From: Streptomyces sp. S4.7
Lineage (GTDB): Bacteria; Actinomycetota; Actinomycetes; Streptomycetales; Streptomycetaceae
Length of the DNA stretch: 64,000 nt
Reading direction: 5' to 3'
Assembly: GCF_010384365.1 (NCBI RefSeq)
Contig: NZ_CP048397.1
Span: forward strand, 558,001 to 622,000
Below the pieces are notes generated by a model. It ran no database searches. It was not told the DNA's origin and worked only from the letters and a program-made list of their open reading frames with translations. Position numbers and translations under genes: made by a program. The first letter of the stretch is position 1. Each line of letters starts with the position of its first letter. Positions 41,690-50,244 of this stretch are shown here, one piece after another.

Positions 41690-43087
41690 TCACGCGGCTC
41701 GCTGCTCGGCACCGGCCGCCGTGATGCCCTTGGTCGAGGCGATCACGGTCTTGAGCTTCTTGGCCAGTGCCTCGTAGAACATGCTGAGCGGAAACTCGTC
41801 GGGAAGCACGTCGTCCACCAGCTTGCGCGGGGGCAGATCCAGGTTGAGGGCGTCCGGGCCCTTGGCCCAGGTCGATCCGGGGTGCGGGGCCAGATAGGTG
41901 GAGACGAGGTCGTAGGCGGCGAACCAGTGGACCAGCTTCGGGCGGTCGATACCGGCCCGGTAGAGCGTCTCGATCTCGTCCAGGAGCCGCTGGGTGACGT
42001 GCGGGGCCCTGTCCCAGTCGATGCGCAGGGTGTTGTCGGTCCAGCGCACCACGTCGTGCTTGTGGAGGTAGGAGAAGAGCAGCTGGCCGCCGAGGCCGTC
42101 GTAGTTGCGCTCGCGGGCGCCGGTGACGGGGAAGCGGAACATCCGGTCGAAGAGCACCGCGTACTGCACGTCGCGGCCCTGCGTGACGCCGTCGGCCTGG
42201 AGTTTCACGGCCTCCCGGAAGGCGGTGAGGTCGCAGCGCAGCTCCTCCAGGCCGTACATCCAGAACGGCTGGCGCTGCTTGATCATGAAGGGGTCGAACG
42301 GGAGGTCGCCGTGGCTGTGGGTGCGGTCGTGGATCATGTCCCAGAGCACGAACGCCTGCTGGCACCGGTCCTGGTCGCCGACCATCTCGCGGATGTCCTC
42401 GGGGAGTTCCACCCCGAGAATGCCGACGGCGGCCTCGGTGACGCGGCGGAAGCGGGCCGCCTCGCGGTCGCAGAAGATACCGCCCCAGCTGAACCGTTCG
42501 GGGGCCTGCCGGACGGCGATCGTCTCGGGGAAGAGGACCGCGGAGTTGGTGTCGTACCCGGCGGTGAAGTCCTCGAAGGTGATGCCGCAGAAGAGGGGGT
42601 TGTCGTAGCGGGTGCGCTCCAGTTCGGAGAGCCACTCGGGCCAGACCATGCGCAGGACGACCGCTTCGAGGTTGCGGTCCGGGTTGCCGTTCTGCGTGTA
42701 CATGGGGAAGACGACCAGGTGCTGGAGCCGGTCCACGCGGTCGGCCGCCGGCTGGAAGGCCAGCAGCGAGTCCAGGAAGTCGGGTACGCCGAAGGCGCCG
42801 TCGGCCCACTTGCGGAGGTCCGAGACGAGCGCCCGGTGGTAGTCGGCGTCGTGCGGCAGCAGGGGTGAGAGCTGCTCGACGGCGGCGATCACTCGGTCGA
42901 GCGTGACATCGACGACGGCGCGCGCGGGCGCCTGTTCCGCGTCGAGGTCTATGGAGCCGTCCTTGGACTGCCAAGGGCGGATCTCCTCGACGGCGTTCTT
43001 GAGCTCGGTCCAGGCGGGGTGCTCGACCACCCGCTCGTCGTCGGCCGTATGCCGTGCGGTCCGGTCCTGCACAAGAATTTCCGTCAT
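41690..43087 (-). CDS. DUF6421 family protein
   Basis: 465 residues, cytoplasmic. Conserved-looking segments are HLVVFPMYTQNGNPDRNLEA, WPEWLSELERTRYDNPLFCG, HDRTHSHGDLPFDPFMIKQR and GGIFCDREAARFRRVTEAA. The paired His residues in HDRTHSHG with acidic neighbours suggest a metal site, but no known fold can be named. First gene of an operon with the SDR and threonine aldolase. GGAGGACGTGAC lies before ATG 43087. The partners suggest an amino-acid or small-molecule modification pathway not yet described. Confidence 0.83.
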   Translation of the reverse strand: MTEILVQDRTARHTADDERVVEHPAWTELKNAVEEIRPWQSKDGSIDLDAEQAPARAVVDVTLDRVIAAVEQLSPLLPHDADYHRALVSDLRKWADGAFGVPDFLDSLLAFQPAADRVDRLQHLVVFPMYTQNGNPDRNLEAVVLRMVWPEWLSELERTRYDNPLFCGITFEDFTAGYDTNSAVLFPETIAVRQAPERFSWGGIFCDREAARFRRVTEAAVGILGVELPEDIREMVGDQDRCQQAFVLWDMIHDRTHSHGDLPFDPFMIKQRQPFWMYGLEELRCDLTAFREAVKLQADGVTQGRDVQYAVLFDRMFRFPVTGARERNYDGLGGQLLFSYLHKHDVVRWTDNTLRIDWDRAPHVTQRLLDEIETLYRAGIDRPKLVHWFAAYDLVSTYLAPHPGSTWAKGPDALNLDLPPRKLVDDVLPDEFPLSMFYEALAKKLKTVIASTKGITAAGAEQRAA

Positions 43088-43348
43088 GTCACGTCCTCCA
43101 CGGGAGAAGCGGGCGTCAAAGCACCGTATAGGTCTCTGATTCTCCCGTACAAGGGAGCGCGAGACAAATTATCCTGCCGCGCCCAAGGTCTACGGGCGAT
43201 TTTCCTGCTGTTGGTGGCACGGACGGCAGGCTCCGGCGCGCACGGCTCCGACCCGGGTCCGTCCGGCGCGCCGACCGTTAGGCTGCCGCCGTGCCGCGTG
43301 GGGCACCAGCGCCGCGCGGGAGCCGCCGACGACGGAAGCGAGTCAGCC

Positions 43349-44032
43349 TTGACTTTCCTCACCATCGGTCATCGTGGAGTGATGGGTGTCGAACCGGAGA
43401 ACACCCTGCGCTCCTTCCTGCACGCCGAACGAGCCGGTATGGACGCCATCGAGCTCGACCTTCACCTGAGCAAGGACGGCGCACTGGTCGTCATGCACGA
43501 CGCCGAACTGGACCGTACGACGGACGGCACGGGCCCGATCGCCGACCGGACCCTCGCCGAGCTGCGGGAGCTCGACGCGGGTCGGGGCGAGCGTGTGCCG
43601 GTCTTCGAGGAGGTCCTGGACGCGGTGGGATCCCCGCTCCAGGCGGAGATCAAGGATGTGGCGGCGGCCCGCGCGCTGGCCGAGGTGATGCACCGGCGGA
43701 AGCTGGTGGGGCGGGTGGAGGTGTCCTCGTTCCACGACGAGGCCGTCGCCGAGATCTCCGCCCTGGTGCCGGGTGTGCGGACGGTGCTGATCGCCAGCCG
43801 CTGGGGCGCCGACGTGGTCGACAGGGCGGTCGCGGTGGGTGCCGACTCGCTCGCGCTGAACATCCGGCGCCTGACGCTGGAGGTCGTCGAGCGCGCGCAC
43901 GCGGCGGAGCTCGGGGTCATCGGGTGGGTCGTGAACACACCGGACCAGTTGCGGCTCGTCAGGGCGTTCGGGCTGGACGGGGCGACCACCGACTTCCCGG
44001 AGATCCGGCGCACCGGCCGGTTCACGGCCTGA
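43349..44032 (+). CDS. Glycerophosphodiester phosphodiesterase
   Basis: 227 residues. FLTIGHRGVMGVEPENTLRS gives the catalytic HRG and EPENT, AIELDLHLSKDGALVVMHDA the ExD metal ligands and second His, RTTDGTGPIAD and QAEIKD the further signature, and VIGWVVNTPDQLRLV plus TDFPEI close the GDPD barrel. It hydrolyses glycerophosphodiesters to glycerol-3-phosphate and an alcohol. There is no ATG or well-placed GTG; the TTG at 43349 has GGAAGCG upstream and places HRG where family members have it. No signal peptide: cytoplasmic. Confidence 0.9.
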   Translation: MTFLTIGHRGVMGVEPENTLRSFLHAERAGMDAIELDLHLSKDGALVVMHDAELDRTTDGTGPIADRTLAELRELDAGRGERVPVFEEVLDAVGSPLQAEIKDVAAARALAEVMHRRKLVGRVEVSSFHDEAVAEISALVPGVRTVLIASRWGADVVDRAVAVGADSLALNIRRLTLEVVERAHAAELGVIGWVVNTPDQLRLVRAFGLDGATTDFPEIRRTGRFTA

Positions 44033-44043
44033 CGGGCCATGCC

Positions 44044-44097
44044 GCTGCGGCCACGCCCGGCCGGGGCGGCGCCGTCCCGCCCGGGCGTGGCCGCAGC
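44044..44097. terminator. Strong hairpin, 17-bp stem plus inner stem
   Basis: GCTGCGGCCACGCCCGG (44044-44060) pairs perfectly with 44081-44097; the 20-nt loop itself is nearly palindromic, so the full hairpin extends by about eight more pairs. It lies between the convergent GDPD and GNAT genes and could stop both. Confidence 0.85.
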
Positions 44098-44125
44098 GCC
44101 GGGCGCCGTCGGTCAGGCGTCCAGG

Positions 44126-44683
44126 TCAGACCTCCGGGTCCAGCGCCTTGACCAGCAGTTCGAACGCCAGGTCGTCGCGCCGCGGTATACCGAAACGCTC
44201 GTCACCGTACGGGAAGGGGGTCAGCTGTCCCGTACGGCGGTAGCCGCGGCGCTCGTACCAGGCGATGAGGTCCTCTCGCTGGATGATCACGCTCATGTGC
44301 ATCTCACCGGCGCCCCAGTCCGCGCCGGCGCGGCGCTCCGCCTCGGCCATGACGCGCTTGCCCAGACCGCCGCCCTGGGCGTCCGGGTGGACGGCGAACA
44401 TGCCGAAGTACGCGGCGGGGCCGCGGTGCTCCAGCTGACAGCAGGCGACCAGCACGCCGTCCGCCTCGACCATCAGCAGCCGGCTGCCGGGGGCCTCGAT
44501 CACTTCGAGGACACCCCGCTCGTCGGTGCGCTGGCCGCCCAGCAGATCGGTCTCCGAGGTCCAGGAGGCGCGGGCGTCCTTGCCGCGGTAGGCGGCCTCT
44601 ATGAGTGCGACGAGCGACGTGACGTCTTCCGCCGTGGCGTCCCGGTAGGTGAGCCGACCGGGAGCGTGTGGTGCGGTGTTCAT
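44126..44683 (-). CDS. GNAT family N-acetyltransferase
   Basis: 185 residues. N-terminal LTYRDATAEDVTSLVALIEA, central strand FGMFAVHPDAQGGGLGKRVM (acetyl-CoA pyrophosphate loop Q-x2-G-x-G), and C-terminal VIIQREDLIAWYERRGYRR. A complete GNAT fold; acceptor substrate unknown. GGAG precedes ATG 44683. The gene is separated from the upstream glycoside hydrolase by a long hairpin. Confidence 0.88.
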   Translation of the reverse strand: MNTAPHAPGRLTYRDATAEDVTSLVALIEAAYRGKDARASWTSETDLLGGQRTDERGVLEVIEAPGSRLLMVEADGVLVACCQLEHRGPAAYFGMFAVHPDAQGGGLGKRVMAEAERRAGADWGAGEMHMSVIIQREDLIAWYERRGYRRTGQLTPFPYGDERFGIPRRDDLAFELLVKALDPEV

Positions 44684-44758
44684 GGCGCGCGTTCTCCGAT
44701 TCTCGGCCGCGGGGGGCGGCGCGCCGAGCCTAACCCCACTTCCCGGAGGCATGTCAGT

Positions 44759-44794
44759 GGGGTGCGCGGACCGATCGTCCGGTCCGCGCACCCC
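44759..44794. terminator. Hairpin after glycoside hydrolase gene
   Basis: GGGGTGCGCGGACCG, 6-nt loop ATCGTC, CGGTCCGCGCACCCC: a perfect 15-bp stem downstream of the GH71/99-like gene on the minus strand, before the GNAT gene. Confidence 0.75.
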
Positions 44795-44919
44795 TCACGA
44801 CTGCCTCTCGGCGCCCTCCTCGGCGCTCGCCCGCGGGGGCGCGGCACCTGCCCGCCGGCTGACCGCGCCGCCCGCCGGGGTCTTCGTACCTCCCGGCGGC
44901 CGGCGCGGACGGAGACCCG

Positions 44920-46195
44920 TTACCTCGGCGGTGTCGGCCGGGTCGCGGTGAGCCCGATCTGCTTCTTGAGCATCCGCCCGCCGTCACCGGTGAGCCGGAG
45001 GTAGTAGTCGGACGAGCAGGACGTGCCGTCCTCGTCGAGCGCCCAGATGCCGGAGCCCGAGGGGACCATCGAGCCGTTCTCCGCCGTCTCGGCGATCTGG
45101 TTGCCCTCGTTGTACTCGTCGAACATGGAGATGTAGATCCCCGCGACGTTCAGCCGGCACATGTTGCAGAACTGCCGCCACATGAAGTCGCCGTGCGCGC
45201 GGTGCCTGGACTGGAGGTCTCCCGGCATCACACACGGCTGGTAGTCGATGCCACTGGCGTCGCAGTCGGCCTTGTCGGGAGTGTTGACGTCCCGGTGGAA
45301 CCGGTCGGCCTGGGCGACGGTGCCCATCCGTCCGACCATCCACGGCGAGATCATGTCGAACGCGTGGTAGACACCGGAGAAGCCGAGCCTGGAGTCGCTG
45401 TTGCCGTTGCGCCAGTGCGTGGGCACACCGCCGATGACGTAACAGCCCTGTTCCTTGAACCAGTTGATGACGTCCAGGCGCTCCGGCGGCGCGAACGGGC
45501 GCTTGTCGTCGGCGAATCCGAAGCCCCAGATGCAGACGACGGGCTTGCCGTTCTGCTTGGCGTACATGCTCGAAGACGTGTACGCCTTCATCTTGTCGGT
45601 CCAGTCCTGCTTGATCTCCGACTGCATCGCCCGCCAGTCGGTGACGTCGTACATGATGTAGAACTTCCGGCCGATCGCCTCCGCCGACTGGCGCACCTTG
45701 CGCGCCATCGCGTCCCGGATCGGACCTTCGCCGCCCATGGGGCTGAACCGCTGGAGCGCGGCGGTGTCGCAGTTGTTCTCGCGCATCCACCGGAAGTGGG
45801 TGTCGACGGTCTGCTGGTCGTGCGAGGAGAACAGCGAGGCCGGCTGCCCGTTGTTCAGATTCGGATAGGCCGTGGGGAAAGTACGTGTGTACTCCCGCAT
45901 ATCGGGCCACGACTTGATGGTCGTATTGCTGAGGGACGGCGGCTGGCCGGCGTTCTGGCTCCAGTGCCACCAGCTGTCGATGGGGGAACCGTCCCCCTTG
46001 CAGGCGAACCAGCCCTGGTACCCGACGCCGATCTTGCCGACCACGTCGCCGGGGGGACTCGCGGCGGGTGCCGCCTGCCTGGGCCCTGCCACGCGGTACG
46101 GGCGCGGCGCCCGCCTGCTGACTGCCGAGGACACCACCGGCCGCTGCTGTGCCGGCCAGCGCCGATGCGATGACGGCGCGTCTTGAAATACTCAC
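44920..46195 (-). pseudogene. Tat-exported GH71/99-like protein, frameshifted near its N-terminus
   Basis: GTG 46195 begins SISRRAVIASALAGTAAAGG with an SRRAV twin-arginine signal and a small-residue cleavage region. Around 46070-46095 the coding frame moves by one base (consistent with one inserted base); the mature domain then reads APAASPPGDVVGKIGVGYQG, HWSQNAGQPPSLSNTTIKSW, FYIMYDVTDWRAMQSEI, CIWGFGFADDKRPF, GDFMWRQFCNMCR and MFDEYNEGNQIAETAENGS, which matches extracellular GH71/99-like glycoside hydrolases. Acidic residues in MFDEYNEGNQ are a likely catalytic set. As read, no single frame gives both signal and enzyme, so either the gene is broken or there is a sequence error. Confidence 0.8.
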
Positions 46196-46346
46196 GGAGT
46201 ATTTACTCCCACTAGAAATCTGCCTGAAATACGGGAATCCACGGAGGTAGGGGAATTACAGGCGGCGGCAGCCCGCCCGCCTCCACGGCGCACCATCGCA
46301 AAGTAACCGCTTCCGGATGGCTGCCACAAGGCCCGTGCGGAGGCTT

Positions 46347-46358
46347 TGTCCAGACCAA
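46347..46358. promoter_or_regulatory. DasR-like (dre) site upstream of GH71/99 gene
   Basis: TTGTCCAGACCA, 10 of 12 matches to the TGGTCTAGACCA core bound by the GlcNAc-responsive regulator DasR in Streptomyces, about 150 bp upstream of the hydrolase start. Chitinase promoters in the genus carry related GGTCCAGACC motifs. The surrounding 46300-46400 is A/T-rich, as expected for a promoter. Confidence 0.4.
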
Positions 46359-46600
46359 TTCAAATGAACTTGTCAGCCTATTTTCTTTACGTTTTCCGTT
46401 TCCAGCGGAATGCGAAAAGCACGTGGTTTCCGCGCCCTTGATCGCGGACGTGTCCCCCCGGTGCGCTCCCCCCGTGTCTCCCTGCGCTCGCGTGCGCCTC
46501 GAACGACTGGGGCATTTCACCGTTGACACCGTTCGTATGGACATCGTTGGAGCCGGGACCCGCCCCGAAGGGCGGACCCCGGGCGAGGGGGAGGTGCGGG

Positions 46601-47314
46601 GTGCACGGACCGGCGACGGCCGGCTGGCTGGTCGTGGTGCTCTGCGCGGCGGCCGGCACCCACTGTCTGCTCCGGCTGCGCAGGGCCAGGGCCACGGGGC
46701 GCGGCTCGGCGGGCGGCAGGACCGAGGGCACGGCGGGCGGTGAGGCCCTGATGGGGTTCGGGATGGCGGCGATGGCCGTACCGGCCGCGGTGGTCACACC
46801 CCCGCGCTATGTCTGGCTGGCGTACGTGGTGGTGTTCGGGGTCGCCGCGCTGCGTGCGCTGGGACCGGCCCGCAGGACGTCGCACCATCTGCACCATCTC
46901 CTGGGCATGCTCGCCATGGTCTACATGTCGGTGGCGATGGCCCTGCTGCCGGGCGGTACGCACGGCGCGCACAGCGCGGGCGGGACGCCGCTGGCCACGG
47001 GTGTGCTGCTGATCTACTACGCGGGATACGTGCTGTGGACGGGCGCCCGGCTGCTCCCGTTGCAGACCGTGACCGTGGCGGAGGGCGGGGGCCCGGTGGG
47101 GGCGGGCGCCGCCGATCACGCCGCCGGCGGCGTGGTCGGCGGCGCCGCGGGGGACGTCCGGCCGGCGGGCGCACCGACGGGGGTCGTGACGGATACGGCA
47201 CCGGAGATGGCGAGGGACGCGCCGACCGGCCTCTGCGAGGACGGGCCGGAGCTGGCGCTGGCCTGCCGGCTGTCCATGGGCATCGCGATGCTGGCGATGC
47301 TGCTCACTCTCTGA
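46601..47314 (+). CDS. DUF5134 membrane protein
   Basis: 237 residues. About six hydrophobic segments: WLVVVLCAAAGTHCLLRL, MGFGMAAMAVPAAVV, YVWLAYVVVFGVAALRAL, HHLLGMLAMVYMSVAMALLP, GVLLIYYAGYVLWTGARLL and LSMGIAMLAMLLTL. Conserved His-rich THHLHHLLGM (SHHLHHLL) in helix 4 could bind copper or haem. Gly/Ala-rich cytoplasmic loop near 195. GTG 46601 follows GGGGGAGG, a strong ribosome binding site. It lies upstream of an M56 peptidase in the same direction. Confidence 0.78.
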   Translation: MHGPATAGWLVVVLCAAAGTHCLLRLRRARATGRGSAGGRTEGTAGGEALMGFGMAAMAVPAAVVTPPRYVWLAYVVVFGVAALRALGPARRTSHHLHHLLGMLAMVYMSVAMALLPGGTHGAHSAGGTPLATGVLLIYYAGYVLWTGARLLPLQTVTVAEGGGPVGAGAADHAAGGVVGGAAGDVRPAGAPTGVVTDTAPEMARDAPTGLCEDGPELALACRLSMGIAMLAMLLTL

Positions 47315-47458
47315 GGGGGCGACCGGCGGTTCCGGCGACCGACGCCCCGGAGCGGGCCGCAGGCGGCCCGTAGGACACACCCGCGACGACCGTGTCCTGC
47401 GTCACTTGACGCCCGCGGCCGACCCCGTGAGCGGCGCCGCACTCATAAACTGGCGACC

Positions 47459-48394
47459 ATGATGGTCTCCCTCGTGCTGCTGACGCTCGGTGCGCTGGCC
47501 GCAGTGGTCGCCCCGCGGCTGCTGGCCCGCGCCGAATGGCCCGAGCGCGAGCCGGTGGTGGCCCTCTGGGTCTGGCAGTGCGTGGTGGCCGCCGTTCTGC
47601 TGTGCTTCGCGCTCGCCATGACGTTCAGCGCGGCGGCGGCCTGGCTGGCCGTACGGGGGCATGTCTTCGCCCCCGCCCCGAGCGGGGTCGTCGAGGCGTA
47701 CGCGCTCGGCGCGCACCGCCCGTGGTCGGCGGCGCTGGCCCTCATCCTGGCGGCAGGCGGGGTGTGGACGGGCGCCATGCTCACCCGTGAGATCCACCGG
47801 GCGCACACGCGCCGCAAGCGGCGCCGTACCGAACTGCTCGTGCGCTCACCGCTGTTGCCCGGCGAGGAGCCCGGCGAGGGCCCGCTGGTCGTCCTGGAGG
47901 GCGAGCGTCCGGGAGCCTGGTGGCTACCGGGAGCCGCACCCCAACTCGTCATCACCACGGCCGCCTTGCGACGGCTCAAGGGCCGTCAGCTCGATGCCGT
48001 GCTGGCCCATGAGCAGGGTCACGCCCGCGCCCGGCACGACTGGCTGCTGCACTGCTCGTCGGCGCTGGCCAACGGATTCCCCCAAGTACCGGTGTTCGCC
48101 GCGTTCCAGGCCGAGATGCACCGCCTGGTCGAACTGGCCGCCGACGACGTCGCCTCGCGCCGCTTCGGCCGGCTGACGATCGCGCTCGCCCTGGTCGAAC
48201 TGAACGAGGACCGTGGGGTGTTCGGCCCCTGCCCGACGCCCGACGGCGAGTTGCCGCGCCGGGTGGACCGGCTGCTGACACCGCTCCCCCGGCTGACGGC
48301 GGGCCGTCGGCTGCGGCTCACGGCCGCGGCGGCGCTGGTGCCCGCCGTTCCGCTCGTGATCGCCTTCATCCCGGCACTACGCGCGCTGGGATAG
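47459..48394 (+). CDS. M56 family metallopeptidase (BlaR1-like membrane peptidase)
   Basis: 311 residues. TM helices VSLVLLTLGALAAVVAPRL, VVAAVLLCFALAMTF and SAALALILAAGGVWTGA flank a zinc-peptidase domain with the HExxH motif in LDAVLAHEQGHARARHDWLL (~183) and a third ligand Glu in RLVELAADDVASR. C-terminal TM helix. Related to the M56 peptidase of beta-lactamase regulators, though no BlaI repressor is adjacent. TAAACT (47446-47451) is 7 nt from ATG 47459: leaderless candidate. Confidence 0.88.
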   Translation: MMVSLVLLTLGALAAVVAPRLLARAEWPEREPVVALWVWQCVVAAVLLCFALAMTFSAAAAWLAVRGHVFAPAPSGVVEAYALGAHRPWSAALALILAAGGVWTGAMLTREIHRAHTRRKRRRTELLVRSPLLPGEEPGEGPLVVLEGERPGAWWLPGAAPQLVITTAALRRLKGRQLDAVLAHEQGHARARHDWLLHCSSALANGFPQVPVFAAFQAEMHRLVELAADDVASRRFGRLTIALALVELNEDRGVFGPCPTPDGELPRRVDRLLTPLPRLTAGRRLRLTAAAALVPAVPLVIAFIPALRALG

Positions 48395-48426
48395 CTTGGC
48401 GGGCCCTTCGTCGTAAGGATCACCCC

Positions 48427-49131
48427 ATGCAATCCCCCGCGGTCCCCCCGGCGCCACGGCCGGCCTCGCCGGCACCGTCCACACCGCCCGGACCCGTGAC
48501 GACGGCCCGCGTCGGCGCGGTGCTCGGTGTGGCCTCCCTGATCCTGCTGGCGCTCGTCGCCCCCGAGTGGGGCCCGCTGCTCACCCTGGACCGGACCGTA
48601 GCGGTGGATCTGCACCGGTGGGCGGTCGCCGAGCCGGGGCTCACCCACGCGAACCGGATCCTCACGGGCTGGGTGTGGGACCCGTGGACGATGCGTCTGC
48701 TGACCGCTGTCGCCTTCTTCGTCCTCTGGTTCCGCCGCGAGCGCCTGCTCGCCTGCTGGGTCGCCCTGACGAGCCTGGTGGGCGCCCTGGTGTCGCAGGG
48801 GCTGAAGGCCGCCGTCGGCCGCGAGCGCCCCAGTTGGCCCGACCCGGTCGACTCGGCGCATTTCGCGGCGTTCCCCTCGGGCCACGCGATGACCGCCGCC
48901 GTCACCGTCGGCACGCTGCTGTGGCTGCTGCGACGGCACGGCGTGAGCGGTCCGCTGTGGCGTGTCGCGCTGGTGGTGGGGGTGGTGTCGGTGCTCGGCG
49001 TCGGGTTCACCCGGGTCTGGCTGGGGGTGCACTGGAGTTCGGACGTGGTGGCCGGCTGGCTGTTCGGAGCGTGTCTGGTGGCCCTGTCCGTCGCGACTTA
49101 CGAAGGACGGGCCTTGTCCCGGTGGTGGTGA
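48427..49131 (+). CDS. Phosphatase PAP2 family protein
   Basis: 234 residues. Pro-rich N-terminus, then TM helices and the three PAP2 motifs: KAAVGRERPSWP (KxxxxxxRP), FPSGHAMTAA (PSGH), and FTRVWLGVHWSSDVVAG (SRxxxxxHxxxD type). Dephosphorylates lipid phosphates such as phosphatidic acid or undecaprenyl diphosphate at the outer face of the membrane. AAGGA precedes ATG 48427. It follows the M56 gene by 33 bp and may share its transcript. Confidence 0.9.
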   Translation: MQSPAVPPAPRPASPAPSTPPGPVTTARVGAVLGVASLILLALVAPEWGPLLTLDRTVAVDLHRWAVAEPGLTHANRILTGWVWDPWTMRLLTAVAFFVLWFRRERLLACWVALTSLVGALVSQGLKAAVGRERPSWPDPVDSAHFAAFPSGHAMTAAVTVGTLLWLLRRHGVSGPLWRVALVVGVVSVLGVGFTRVWLGVHWSSDVVAGWLFGACLVALSVATYEGRALSRWW

Positions 49132-49150
49132 CCCGGCAAGGATCGGGTCC

Positions 49151-49846
49151 ATGAAGATCAAGGGTGTGCTTTTCGACTTCTCAGGGACTCTGTTCCGCAT
49201 CGAATCGGCCGGCTCCTGGCTCCGGTCCGCACTCGACGAATTGAGCGTTGCGGTGCCGCCCGCCGAGGTCCGGCGGTACGCGGTCCAGCTCGCCGTGGCG
49301 GGGGCACTGCCCGGCGGTCCCTCGCCGCAGGAGGTTCCGTCGGAGCTGGCCGGGCTGTGGGCGACACGTGACGAGAGCGCCGAGCTGCACAGGGCCGCGT
49401 ACACGGGTCTGGCCCGGCAGGTCGCGCTCCCGGACCCGCGGCTGTACGACGCGCTCTACGAGCGCCACCGGACGCCGGACGCCTGGCGCCCGTACGCCGA
49501 CACGGCGGAAGTTCTCGGCACCCTCAAGCGCGAGGGCATCGGCGTCGGCGTGATCAGCAACATCGGCTGGGACCTGCGTCCGGTCTTCCGCGCCCACGCC
49601 ATGGACGACCTCGTGGACGCCTACGTGCTGTCGTACGAGCACGGCATCCAGAAACCGGACGTACGCCTCTTCGGCGCCGCTTGTGAGGCCATCGGGCAGG
49701 ATCCGCGCGATGTGCTGATGGTCGGGGACGACCGGGAGGCCGACGGCGGCGCGGCCGAACTGGGCTGTGCGGTGCACTTCGTCGACCATCTGCCGGTGGA
49801 GGAGCGCCCGGCGGGCCTGCGGCCCGTTCTCGCCCTCACACGCTGA
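49151..49846 (+). CDS. HAD family hydrolase
   Basis: 231 residues. Nucleophile Asp9 in VLFDFSGTLF, Thr/Ser motif II in GVGVISNIGW, motif III Lys in YEHGIQKPDVRLF, motif IV VLMVGDDREADGGAA. The residue two after the nucleophile is Ser where phosphatases have Asp, which may mean altered chemistry. Cap region is helical (residues 16-90). Cytoplasmic. Starts 20 bp after the PAP2 stop. A long hairpin follows at 49951. Confidence 0.85.
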   Translation: MKIKGVLFDFSGTLFRIESAGSWLRSALDELSVAVPPAEVRRYAVQLAVAGALPGGPSPQEVPSELAGLWATRDESAELHRAAYTGLARQVALPDPRLYDALYERHRTPDAWRPYADTAEVLGTLKREGIGVGVISNIGWDLRPVFRAHAMDDLVDAYVLSYEHGIQKPDVRLFGAACEAIGQDPRDVLMVGDDREADGGAAELGCAVHFVDHLPVEERPAGLRPVLALTR

Positions 49847-49950
49847 GAGAAGCCCGCACCGTCCCCCGGAGCGGCGGATGTCGCCCTCAGGCGTGCGGAG
49901 GGCGTGCGCGACGCCGAACGTCCGGGTGTCGAACCGGTCCGGGTGCGGGA

Positions 49951-49990
49951 CCACTTCACGGGGCGGGCACCGGTGCCCGCCCCGGAGTGG
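49951..49990 (+). terminator. Hairpin with 24-bp perfect palindrome
   Basis: GGGGCGGGCACC followed by its complement GGTGCCCGCCCC at 49960-49983, flanked by CCACT/AGTGG arms. The stem is nearly 17 bp. It lies ~105 bp past the HAD gene stop in the 400-bp gap before the M14 carboxypeptidase. The rest of the gap 49991-50244 shows no gene I can support. Confidence 0.75.
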
Positions 49991-50244
49991 TGCGCACGTC
50001 GCCCGACCTGAACCGCCCGGGGACCGCGAGGCCACGACGCCGGACCGGGGGACCTCGTCGAGCGCCCGCCGGAACCGCTTCGGGCGCCCGGAAGCGGGCG
50101 ATGCGCGGGTACCGGTCCGGATGGCCGAAGTTCGCCACTTGACCGGATCATGTCAGCCCTCCACGATGTGGCGCGAACAACCGGCCGCCGCACGCCATGT
50201 ACGGCGGCCGAGCCCCCCACACGACTCCCCATCCAGGAGACAAC

